Assembly: GCF_047495875.1 (NCBI RefSeq)
Contig: NC_092497.1
Span: 62,769,977 to 62,833,976 of the forward strand
DNA length: 64,000 nt
Direction of reading: 5' to 3'
Source: Pithys albifrons albifrons
Taxonomy: Eukaryota; Chordata; Aves; Passeriformes; Thamnophilidae
Part shown: piece by piece, positions 37,123 to 46,253 of the stretch
How the letters are laid out: every line of letters starts with the position of its first letter
Numbering within the stretch: position 1 is the stretch's first letter
Notes under the pieces: generated by a model
Seen by the model: only the letters and a program-made list of their open reading frames with translations
Databases searched by the model: none
Told to the model about the DNA's origin: nothing
Translations under genes and position numbers: made by a program

Positions 37123-37443
37123 AGGGGCCCTGCCTCTAGCCAGGTAGAGGCACGGGACAACCGTGTCTATTGGACTGTGTGGATTCGATGGCCTGGTACA
37201 TCAGACCCACAAAAGTATAAGGCTTTGGTTGATACTGGCGCTCAATGTACATTAATGCCATCAGGACATGTGGGCTCAGAAACTATTTCTATTTCTGGGG
37301 TGACAGGGGGATCTCAAGAGTTGACTGTGCTAGAAGCTGAAGTGAGCTTGACAGGGAGAGATTGGCAGAAACACCCCATTGTGACTGGTCCAGCCGCCCC
37401 ATGTATCCTGGGCATTGACTACCTCAGGAATGGATATTTTTAG
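37123..37443 (+). pseudogene. pro: Protease region of the ERV
   Basis: Retropepsin-like aspartic protease, in frame with gag and pol. The catalytic motif LVDTGAQC is at about 37222-37245 (DTG at 37231-37239), and CILGIDYL near the end (about 37408-37431) is the second conserved block. The length between the stop at 37120 and the stop at 37441-37443 (TAG) is about 106 codons, close to a normal retroviral protease. Catalytic residues look intact. The enzyme would have cut the Gag-Pol polyprotein. It cannot be made as part of Gag-Pol because of the upstream stops. Confidence 0.88.
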
Positions 37444-38976
37444 GACCCAAAGGGGCATAGATGGGCTTTTGGAATAGCCACTGTAGAGACAGAAGGGATT
37501 GAACAATTGAACTCATTGCCAGGTCTCTCAGAAAGTCCTTCTGCTGTCGGACTGTTGAAAGTTGAGGAACAGCAGGTGCCAATCTCCACCACAACAGTGC
37601 ACCATCGGCAATACTGAACGAACCGTGATGCTGTGATCCCCATCCATAAGATGATCCGTGAACTGGAGAGCCAAGGGGTGGTCAGCAAAACCCACTCACC
37701 CTTCAACAGCCCCATCTGGCCTGTGCATAAGTCTGATGGAGAATGGAGATTGACTGTGGACTATAGTGGCTTGAATGAAGTTACCCCACCACTGAGTGCC
37801 GCTGTGCCGGACATGCTGGAGCTCCAGTATGAGCTGGAGTCCAAGGCAGCAAAGTGGTATGCCACTATTGACATTGCTAATGCGTTCTTCTCCATTCCTC
37901 TGGCACCAGAGTGCAGGCCACAGTTTGCTTTCACCTGGAGGGGCGTGCAGTACACCTGGAACCGATTGCCCCAGGGGTGGAAACACAGTCCCACCATCTG
38001 TCATGGACTGATCCAGACTGCACTGGAGAAGGGTGAGGCTCCAGAACACCTGCAATACATTGATGACATCATTGTGTGGGGGGACACAGCAGAAGAGGTT
38101 TTTCAGAAAGGAGAGAAAATCATCCAGATCCTTTTGGAAGCTGGCTTTGCCATCAAACAGAGTAAGGTTAAGGGACCAGCCCAAGAGATCCAGTTCCTGG
38201 GAGTGAAGTGGCAGGATGGACACCATCAGATTCCAACAGAAGTCATCAATAAAATCACAGTAATGTCCCCATCTACCAGCAAAAAGGAAACACAAGCCTT
38301 CCGGGGTGCCATAGGGTTCTAGAGGATGCATATCCCAGCATACAGTCAGATCGTAAGCCCTCTCTACTTGGTAACCCGTAAGAAGAATGATTTCCACTGG
38401 GGCCCTGAGCAGCAACAAGCCTTTGACCAGATCAAGCATGAGATTGCTCAGGCTGTAGCCCTTGGACCAGTCAGGACAGGACCAGACATGTAGAACATGC
38501 TCTACTCCGCCGCCGGGAATAATGGCCTGTCTTGGAGCCTTTGGCAGAAGGTGCCTGGTGAGACTCGAGACCGACCACTTGGATTCTGGAGCCGAGGCTA
38601 CAGATGATCTGAAGCCAACTATACCCCCACAGAGAAAGAGATCCTAGCCGCCTATGAAGGAGTTCAAGCCGCCTCAGAGGTGATTGGCACAGAAGCACAG
38701 CTGTTTCTGGCACCTCGACTACCAGTGCTGAAGTGGATGTTGTCAGGACAGGCTGCCTCTACACATCACGCCACTGATGCTACCTGGAGCAAGTGGATTG
38801 CCCTGATTACGCAGCGCGCCCGTATAGGAAAATCAAATCGCCCTGGGATCCTGGAAATCATCATGAACTGGCCTGAAGGTGAAAATTTTGGTCTAGCAGA
38901 TGAAGAGGAAGAGCAGGTGACACGTGTGGAAGATGCTCCACCATACAATCAATTGCCAGAAGAAGAAATACGCTAC
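37444..38976 (+). pseudogene. pol: Reverse transcriptase region of pol
   Basis: RNA-dependent DNA polymerase. Visible blocks in order: LTVDYSGLNEVTPPL, then ATIDIANAFFSIPL with the first catalytic Asp at 37870-37872, FTWRGVQYTW, RLPQGWKHSPTICH, YIDD with the other two Asp at 38056-38067, and the QFLGVKW block before the thumb. It looks most like class III/ERV-L RT. TGA at 37615-37617 precedes the fingers, and TAG at 38320-38322, TAG at 38491-38493 and TGA at 38605-38607 break the thumb/connection part. The polymerase motifs themselves are unbroken in 37618-38319. Confidence 0.93.
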
Positions 38977-39420
38977 GCCCTCTTCACCGATGGCTCCTGT
39001 CGCATTGTAGGGACTAATTGCAAATGGAAAGCAGCTGTATGGAGTCCCACCCGACAAGTTGCAGAAGCTACTGAAGGAGAAGGTGGGTCGAGTCAGTTTG
39101 CAGAGCTTAAAACCGTGCAGTTGGCTCTGGACATTGCTGAATGAGAGAAATGGCCAAAGCTTTACCTCTACACCAACTCATGGATGGTGGCCAATACTCT
39201 CTGGGGATGGTTAGACCGATGGAAGAAAACCAATTGGAAATGCAGAGGGAAACCCATCTGGGCTGCTGATATATGGCAAGACATTGCCACCCAAGTAAAG
39301 AAGCTGATTGTGAGAGTCCGCCACGTAGACGCACACATGCCCAAAAATCGGGCCAATGAGGAACATCTCAACAACCAACAGGCAGACCGAGCTGCGCAAG
39401 TGACAGTATCACAGACAGAT
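38977..39420 (+). pseudogene. pol: RNase H region of pol
   Basis: RNase H degrades the RNA strand of the RNA-DNA hybrid during reverse transcription. FTDGSC (Asp at 38989-38991), AELK (Glu at 39103-39105) and the last Asp in ADRAA (39385-39387) are present. In the block LYTNSWMVANTL the position where the family normally has a catalytic Asp reads Asn (39175-39177, AAC), so this domain is probably inactive even apart from the break. TGA at 39142-39144 falls between the second and third blocks. The left boundary is approximate. Confidence 0.85.
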
Positions 39421-40302
39421 CTGGACTGGCAGCACAAGGGAGAGCTGTTCTTGGCTCGATGGGCCCATGATGCCTCGGGCCATCAGGGCAGAGATGCCAC
39501 TTATAAATGGGCACGAGACCGAGGGGTGGATTTAACCATGGACATTATCTCTCAGGTTATCCATGACTGCGAGACATGTGCTGCCATTAAGCAGGCTAAG
39601 AGAGTGAAGCCCCTGTGGTATGGTGGACGCTGGGATAAGTATAAGTACGGGGAGGCCTGGCTAGTTGACTACATCACACTGCCACAGACCCGCCAAGGCA
39701 AGCGCTATGTGCTCACCATGGTGGAAGCAACCACAGGGTGGCTGGAGACACACCCAGTGCCTCACGCCACTGCCCGGAACACCATCCTAGGCCTGGAAAA
39801 ACAAGTGCTGTGGCGACATGGCACCCCAGAACGAATTGAGTCAGATAATGGAACTCATTTCAAGAACAGCTTAGTTGCTACCTGGGCGAGAGCACATGGC
39901 ATTGAGTGGGTGTATCATATCCCCTACCATGCACCAGCTGCCGGGAAAGTTGAGCGGTGTAATGGACTGTTGAAAACCACTTTGAAGGCATTGGTTGGAG
40001 AGACTTTCAAACACTGGGATCAACACTTAGCAAAGGCTACATGGCTAGTCAACACTAGAGGCTCTGTCAACAGAGCTGGTCCTGCCCAGTCAGAACCCCT
40101 TCACACTGTAGATGGAGATAAAGTCCCTGTAATACACCTGAGAGGTATGCTAGGGAAAACAGTCTGGATTAACCCTGCCTCAGGCAAAGGCAAACCCATT
40201 CGTGGGGTTGTCTTTGCTCAAGGATCTGCTTCCACCTGGTAGGTGATGCAGGAAGGTGGAGAGACACGATGTGTACCTCAAGGGGAACTTATCTCTGGAT
40301 AA
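39421..40302 (+). pseudogene. pol: Integrase region of pol
   Basis: Integrase joins viral DNA to the host chromosome. The zinc-binding HHCC domain is complete: His at 39466-39468 and 39481-39483 and Cys at 39568-39570 and 39577-39579. The catalytic core has Asp at 39667-39669 (WLVDYI), Asp at 39844-39846 (SDNGTHF) and Glu at 39952-39954 (GKVERC), with exactly 35 residues between the second Asp and the Glu, the classic D,D35E pattern. The C-terminal part continues to TAG at 40240-40242, followed by 19 more in-frame codons to TAA at 40300-40302. This is the longest unbroken part of pol (39184-40239). The frame ends without the dUTPase domain described for some mammalian ERV-L. Confidence 0.93.
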
Positions 40303-40401
40303 ATGACTCATATTACTGTATTTGTAAACACTTAAATATTTGAAAGAAAATTTAAGTTTAATGTAGAGTATTGGCATGGAAGAGAATTTAGGGTTGGATA
40401 A
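40303..40401 (+). other. Short 3' untranslated part with weak polypurine tract
   Basis: Only 99 bases separate the end of pol from the 3' LTR, so there is no room for an env gene. A purine-rich patch GGAAGAGAA (40378-40386) followed by GGGTTGGATAA just before the LTR is the best candidate for the plus-strand primer, but it is short and interrupted. Confidence 0.45.
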
Positions 40402-41135
40402 TGTTGTAGTTTGGGATTATTATGTAAATTCTCTCCCCTGCCACTTAACTGCCCAGGCCAGCAGTTAACAAAAGAAGTAGTTAACTGTTGATCACTTGGG
40501 TGGGGGCAGGTTTGTCTTTTGTTTTGTTTTGGTTTTTTTGAATATTCTTTTCCAGTCTTGGCTCAGTGGAATGTGGGAAAGGGGGCTCCGAGGAGGCAGG
40601 CTGCCCTGCTGGTTACTGCTGGGGCTTTCCTGGCAGTCTCGCTGCCGTTGTGCCCGCGGCACAGCTTTTCTGGCCATGCGGCTGCTGCTGCCTGACCCTG
40701 ACTGGTTCTGGCCACGTTGCTGCTGCTGCCTGCCTTGGATTTGCTTCTGGTTGCTCGTGCTTTTCTGCTTCTTGGACGGGGAACACAGGGGGAAGAGATG
40801 GAGTCCATCTGAAAGCTCACTGCTCGTCTGTCTCGCTGGAAAGGGACTGAAACTCACTCTGCAGCCAGCCGGGCTGTGACATTGACACTGAAGTATAACT
40901 TTTCCTCCCGGAGGAAAACCTGCTGGGTTTTGTTGTTGTTTGTTTTTTTTTTCTTTCTCTTGTGGTGTTGGGGAAGTGGGTTGCACTAGTCTGTTTACAT
41001 ATATATATAAGTTATCCTTTTTGTATTAAAATTCCTTTTCTTAAATTTGATAAAGAGTGGTGTGATTATCGTGGAGGAGGCCCCTCCCCCGCTTGTGGGT
41101 AAACATTTTGGGTTTTTTCCCCTCAAACCAAGACA
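40402..41135 (+). repeat. ERV 3' LTR
   Basis: 734 bp, beginning TGTTGTAGTTTGGG and ending AAACCAAGACA, so it has TG...CA ends. It matches the 5' LTR closely and carries one fewer CTG-rich tandem unit. It is followed by GTTGC (41136-41140). ATTAAA is at 41025-41030. The open frames at 40492-40986 on both strands are LTR sequence and not genes. Confidence 0.95.
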
Positions 41136-41140
41136 GTTGC
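41136..41140. repeat. Target-site duplication, right copy of the ERV
   Basis: GTTGC, paired with GTCGC at 34505-34509, with one mismatch at a CpG position. Confidence 0.75.
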
Positions 41141-42182
41141 AAACTGTTATGAACACAATAGGAAGAAGTGGAAAGTCTGCTGAAGCAGGAATAGAATTCT
41201 GTCACCTAACCTTTACAAACTTCATTCCTGCTGACCCACTGACCTGTGACAAAAGAAAAACCTTAGGTGAGGGGTTCTTCTCTTGGGGGAGATTTTTCAG
41301 AAGAAAAATAGGATACTTCTGGATGATAAGTGTCTGGCATCCACGGGGTGGGGGGGAAAGAAAAGAATGAAAAAGATGTCTGAAGGCATGAAAGTCATAC
41401 AATGGTCTTTGTCTCACTTTTCATAAAGTTTGCACTGGTGCAGGTGAAGTTGACCCTCTCCTTGTTACAGGTTGCACATTTATGCTGAGCACTAGGGGTA
41501 TTTTTTTCTTTTTCAACTATCAGGTAATCATTTCTCTAGTCTTGCATCAGCAGTCTCATGCAATCACAACTTTCTTTATCCCACTATGTATTATTACATA
41601 CCAAAAGAAAGAAATGGGTGCATACAAGATTGACGATTCTTTCCCTCTGCAACACAGAAACACTTGGCAATAATGCTGCACAAGTTTAACATGAAAAATC
41701 ACGTACAAAAGTGTGTGAGGTGTCCCTCGTCTCACAAGTGTCAGATCACTTTCAAACCTTCCTGTCTCAGTCTATCAGGCAGACTTTGTACATGTAAACT
41801 GCTTGCTAACGGTACTGGAAGCGAAATGAGAGAGCAGGGTGAGCTGCATATGATTAGTCTATTCCATACATAATAATTCTAAACAACAGCACATGATGAA
41901 CACATTGCGGGTCAGAAAAATAGTGCCTGCCTCAGGCTTACATAAAAGCTCTCAGTGGAGCACGGCTTGCAGTGTTAACAGGAAAGTCTAACTCATTTCC
42001 CAGTGGAAACCATTGCAACTGCTTTGATCTAAATGCTCAGACTCTGGCACAGGGAAAGCAATTCAGACAACAAACAGTTCACCAATATCTTCAGGTTTAG
42101 ACTGCTACCTTGAGAGACCCTTGGATACCTTAAAGATTTCAACCATCACATATAAAGAGACATTTAAATACATATATATATC
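41141..42182. other. Intergenic DNA, no gene seen
   Basis: Unique sequence. The frames at 41047-41370, 41202-41417, 41482-41673 and 41664-41873 have no domains. A short G-run sits at about 41345-41356. Nothing else is recognised. Confidence 0.55.
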
Positions 42183-42420
42183 TCATAGAATCATAGAATG
42201 GTTTGAGTTGAAAGGGACTTTAAAAATCATCTTGTTCCATCGCCCTGCCTTGGGCATAGACACTCTCCACTATCCCAGGTTTCTCAGAGCCCCATCCAAC
42301 CTGGCCTTGAGCACTTCCAGCAATGGGACATCCACAGCTTCTCTGGTCAACTTGGGCCAGCATCTCACCACCCTCACAGAGAAGAATTCCGTCTGTATTT
42401 TTAACCTAAATTTGTATTTA
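42183..42420 (-). mobile_element. CR1 LINE 3' end, antisense
   Basis: Starts TCATAGAATCATAGAATGG, then 'tttgagttgaaagggacttt', 'catccaacctggccttgagc', 'acttccagcaatgggacatc', 'cttctctggtcaacttgggc' and 'tctcaccaccctcacagaga', which is the standard antisense CR1 order. The frames at 42121-42470 are this CR1 on both strands. Confidence 0.93.
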
Positions 42421-43964
42421 TAGATAAGTATAGTACAATATAAGTAAAAGAAATATCCTGGCCTTAACAAGCTTGCAGTTCACCAAAAGAAGACCTCTAT
42501 TTTTAAGGTGCGAACCTGCACACTCTTGGAAGAAATTCCAAGTCAACTGCTCAGATTGAGCTGACACCAACCAAACCAAAGATACTTATCTGATTCTAGA
42601 TTTTTTTTCTACTGTAGTTGTGATGACAGCACCTCAGAAATAGGCCTTACAAAGCTCTGTGATAAGCACATTGTCCTAAGAGCTGTATTTTCTGCACTCT
42701 CAAGGCTTTATTTTTCTTCACCATGTCTTCCTCTTGATGGCAAAGGCACAGCTATATTTAGCATTCAGCTCCACTCCTCTGATTTCTCCTGCACCCTGAT
42801 GTGAAAGGCTGTCCTAACATGTATGGCTATTTATTTTAACTTTATTCATCTCAGTGACCTTTGGAAGAAAAGGCTCACTGTGCAGAACAGCATGTACTAG
42901 AACTGGATTAAAAAAAAAAAGCACATGAGCTTTGTTCATACAAAGCTCTTCACTCCCTGGAGTATTGCTTGCACTCTTAGAACTGAATATTGCTTGAAGC
43001 TGGCCTCAAAATGAGAGCAAAAAGCACTTTGATAAATGGACTGGAAGAGGCTGTCCAGTCACACTGCTACTTTTACAGCACAGCAGCATAATTTTGTTTG
43101 AGTGTGTGAGAAACAAGGACATTTTAAAAGCAAGCATAAAAATTCTGTCAGAGGATCTTCTGGGCAGTTCAGTGGCCAGGGCTTAATGTTCAGGGTGAAA
43201 CACAGCCAATTATATATGTTTATCTTTGGGAGAGAAGAAAAACTTGTACTTGTCCTTTTCATGTATCCAGTTTTTGCTGGATTTTTATGGGGTTTGTTTT
43301 GTTTTGTTTTTCACTTTTCTCAAGAACTTGAGAGAGAGAAAGCAGCTGACATAAAAGTCCAACTTTAAGGTATTTCACAGTGCAGCTTTAGGATTTCGAA
43401 TTCTTGACTTTTAAGAATGGAAGCTCTCAGAAAACATAAAATACAGTCTCTGAAATTGCCCCAAAATGTGTCTGTTTTTTGGTCCTAAGTACTGAGGAGC
43501 AAATACAGAGAAGCCAGTCAATTTAACCACTCTCTACTGCTATTTTCACAGCACACTGATGGGCACAGGAGGAATACATGGAAACAGTATAAATTTTTCA
43601 TAAACTCATATTTCCCACTTCCATGGTGAAGTTTCTTAGGTTCTCTGCATGAAAAGGATTCTCAATTTGCAGCATCTTGCCTACCTGGAAAGTGTTGGAT
43701 GAGTTTGTAACATCCAGAAATAGGGAATGTAAGCCAATATCTGCTGCATATACAGAGTCAAGGCTCAGAGCTGAAAACTGCCAAATCAGCAGAAAACAGC
43801 CAAATCAACAGTAACATTAGTATTTCTCTTTGGTTTAGGACAATGTTCAAACCAAGTTTGGGTTTGGGTGGCTTTTTTTTTCTTTGTTTGTTGTGTTTTG
43901 AACTATAGTTCGCTGTTCTGATTCAGGACTGTGGGAAGGCACATGTGAATGAAAGATCTGGGCC
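42421..43964. other. Intergenic DNA, no gene seen
   Basis: Unique sequence. The overlapping frames at 43059-43262 (minus) and 43102-43368 (plus) have no domains. GTTTT-type T-rich patches lie at about 43291-43312 and 43871-43893. No repeat family is recognised. Confidence 0.55.
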
Positions 43965-44203
43965 CAAACTGAAGCACAGGAGATTTCATCTGAACTTCAG
44001 AAAACTATTTTTCACTGTATAGGTGACCTATCACTGGCACAAGTTACCCAGAGAGGATGTGGACTCTCTTTCTTTGAAGTTATTCAGAAGCCATCTGGAT
44101 GTGGTCATAAGCACCCTTCCACAGGTGACTTTGTTTTGAGCAGAGGGTTGGACCAGATGTCTTCCAGAGGTTCCTTCCAACCTCAACCATTCTATGGATT
44201 AAT
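43965..44203 (+). mobile_element. CR1 LINE fragment, sense
   Basis: 'ctgaacttcagaaaactatt', 'ttcactgtataggtgaccta', 'cccagagaggatgtggactc', 'gcagagggttggaccagatg' and 'gaggttccttccaacctcaa' with the end CCATTCTATGGA. This is the sense CR1 3' end with a single octamer left. Confidence 0.87.
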
Positions 44204-44608
44204 GTTTGTACAACTTTGTGATCTGAGTTTCATAACAAGGAAGTAAATTAAGGTGAATATGAGCAGCAGTGTGAGTAGTTTCCAGCACCATCCTTGAATT
44301 AGTTGGTGTGAATTAAATACATCAGACCATAGCAGATACCACAAAAAATAATTTTTGATCTTTCTAAGTGGGCTGGTTTTGTTGTAATAATGGCCTGGAG
44401 GTAGAAGCAGAAGAATCTTCTGATGAACAATATTATTGGGAAAAAAACTTACAAAAATTTGCAACACATATAATTCAGAATAATTAATCAATAGTTTAAG
44501 CATTTGCTGATTAAACTCAAAAGAAACTTCATAGAGCAAAAGGGAAGTATGCATAATTTTGCAATAACATTACAGAAGCTTGAAAGATAGAACAATCCCT
44601 TATAATGC
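44204..44608. other. Intergenic DNA, no gene seen
   Basis: A short AT-rich unique stretch. The 120-codon minus frame at 44192-44554 is hydrophobic by AT-rich composition and has no recognised domain. Confidence 0.55.
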
Positions 44609-45191
44609 TGTTGTGGTTTAACCCCAGCCAGCAAATAAGTAACCTACAGCTGCTCATTCACACACGTATGTGTCCCTGTGGGCTGGAAGGGAGAACCAGA
44701 AAAAAGGTAAATTCTTCTGAACTGGTTGAGATAAGAACAGTTTAACAGTTTAATGGCTGAAAGAAAATAACACAACAACAACAACATAATAATATTAATG
44801 AAAAGGGACACAACAAAAAGTGAGAAAAATAAACCCCAAAACCCACAAGTGATGAACGACACAATTGTTCATCACCCACAGAGCAGTAAGCAGCTCATCC
44901 CACAGCAGGCTGGCCCCTCCTGGCTGACTGCCCCCAGTTTATGTACTGTGCAGAACATTCTGTGGTTGGGTTATCCCCATGGCCTGTTCAGGTCAGCTCT
45001 CCTGGTTTGTCCTCCCTCCTGGCTTCTTGTGCACCTTCTCACTGGCCAAGCCTGGGAAACTGAACTTAAGGTAAACACAACTTAGCAACAACTGGAAAAT
45101 CAGTGTGTTACCAACATTATTCTCATACTGAATCGAAAACACAGCAGTGCACCTGATAAAAATGAACTCAGTCCCAGACAAAACCAGAACA
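44609..45191 (-). mobile_element. Solo LTR, family B
   Basis: A 583-bp LTR beginning TGTTGTGGTTTAACCCCAG and ending AAAACCAGAACA, flanked by a perfect 5-bp duplication AATGC (44604-44608 and 45192-45196). It resembles a widespread avian ERV LTR whose promoter reads from the other strand: on minus, TACATAAACTGGGG (about 44935-44950) is a TATA-like box. I therefore place it on minus. Open frames at 44644-45328 are within or across it and are not genes. Confidence 0.88.
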
Positions 45192-46010
45192 AATGCAAGG
45201 CACACTTTAGCAATTCTTTCAACAGCGAACAGTAAGAATTCAGAACTAGAACTTAAAATATGATGAATTTCAGGTGCAAAGGATAAACTACTGTGTTTTA
45301 AATGAAAAAAACCGAAACAAAACAGCAAATAAGTAAACCATGCTGTCCCTCAGTAGCCTGCACTGCTAACAAACACACTTGAAAAGCACTAGATTGAACC
45401 GTGTCAAATTATGATATATTTACATTCTGTGATTTTTATAAACTTTCTCTGGGTAACCAACATCCAAACAGGTCTTTATTTACCTTTTTTTTGTACAGAC
45501 ACATAGCAAAGGGTAGGGCTGAGAAGTAAAGTTCTCCTTTGACATGATACAGAGCCAGAAAAACCTTTAAGAATAAAGACATAGAGTTAGCAGACAAGAA
45601 TTTCATATTAAAACCAAGAATGAGATGCTTCTTTAAGAAGCAACAGTGTCTATTTCTGAGACAATAAGCTCTCATTTAGCCCAGAGCAAGAAGATAACAT
45701 GAAAAACTTACCCAAATCAAATAAAATTTTCCTTGTACAGAAAGAGTCTATGCACTTCTGCACTGAATCCTACTTCTCTTTCTGAAACATCCTGCTCTTC
45801 CTTTTACTCTGTTTTCCTAAAGTTACTGTGTGCTTCTTTCCCTAGCAATGGATCTTAATTAATAGCAGGCTACACTGGGATGTATTATGGTACAGACACT
45901 AATTTGAATGCCTTTGCACACCAGTTGCAGGTGTGGTCCTTGCTTACAGGTGTGATAGCATATCATGTCAAAATGATGTTGCAGTAATGCAAGGGATAAG
46001 AGCTACAAAC
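45192..46010. other. Intergenic DNA, no gene seen
   Basis: Unique AT-rich sequence. The minus frame 45436-45675 has no domain. Confidence 0.55.
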
Positions 46011-46253
46011 TGAAAGAGGGTTGTTTTAGATTAGGTATTAGGTGGAAATTCTTCTCTGTGAGGGTGGTGAGGCCCTTGCACAAGTTGTCCAAAAAAGCTG
46101 TGGCTGCCCCATCCCTGGAAGTTTTCAAGACCAGCCTGGACAAGGCTTGGCGCAACCTGGGACAGTGGAAGGAATCCCTGTCCATGGTAGGAGGTTGAAA
46201 CAGGATGACCTTTAATGTCTCTTCCAACACAAGCCATTTTAGGATTCTAAATT
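46011..46253 (+). mobile_element. CR1 LINE 3' end, sense
   Basis: 'ttaggtggaaattcttctct', 'gtgagggtggtgaggccctt', 'gtggctgccccatccctgga', 'gaccagcctggacaaggctt' and 'aatgtctcttccaacacaag' with a decayed octamer end TTAGGATTCTAA. It is the same part of CR1 as the antisense copy at 42183-42420. The minus frames 46003-46237 are this CR1. Confidence 0.92.

Larger units (their letters stand above)
34510..41135 (+). mobile_element. Endogenous retrovirus, ERV-L-like (class III), near complete
   Basis: A 6626-bp provirus with two LTRs, a tRNA-Lys-type primer site and a single gag-pro-pol frame, flanked by a 5-bp duplication with one mismatch. Class III assignment rests on the RT (YIDD, LPQG-W-HSPTICH), the integrase (D,D35E, HHCC) and the absence of env. 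The primer site matches tRNA-Lys rather than the tRNA-Leu for which mammalian ERV-L was named; foamy viruses, the exogenous relatives, also use a tRNA-Lys primer. The two LTRs differ by roughly 20 substitutions and small indels by eye, plus one tandem-repeat unit, so the insertion is fairly recent. The coding frame carries ten premature stops, so no full Gag-Pol can be made. Confidence 0.93.

Noticed and set aside
35569..39437. Long minus-strand frames opposite the ERV (up to 247 codons)
   Set aside because: They are shadows of the gag-pro-pol frame, without domains of their own.
40303..40401. A small accessory gene between pol and the 3' LTR
   Set aside because: The interval is only 99 bases and has no useful open frame.
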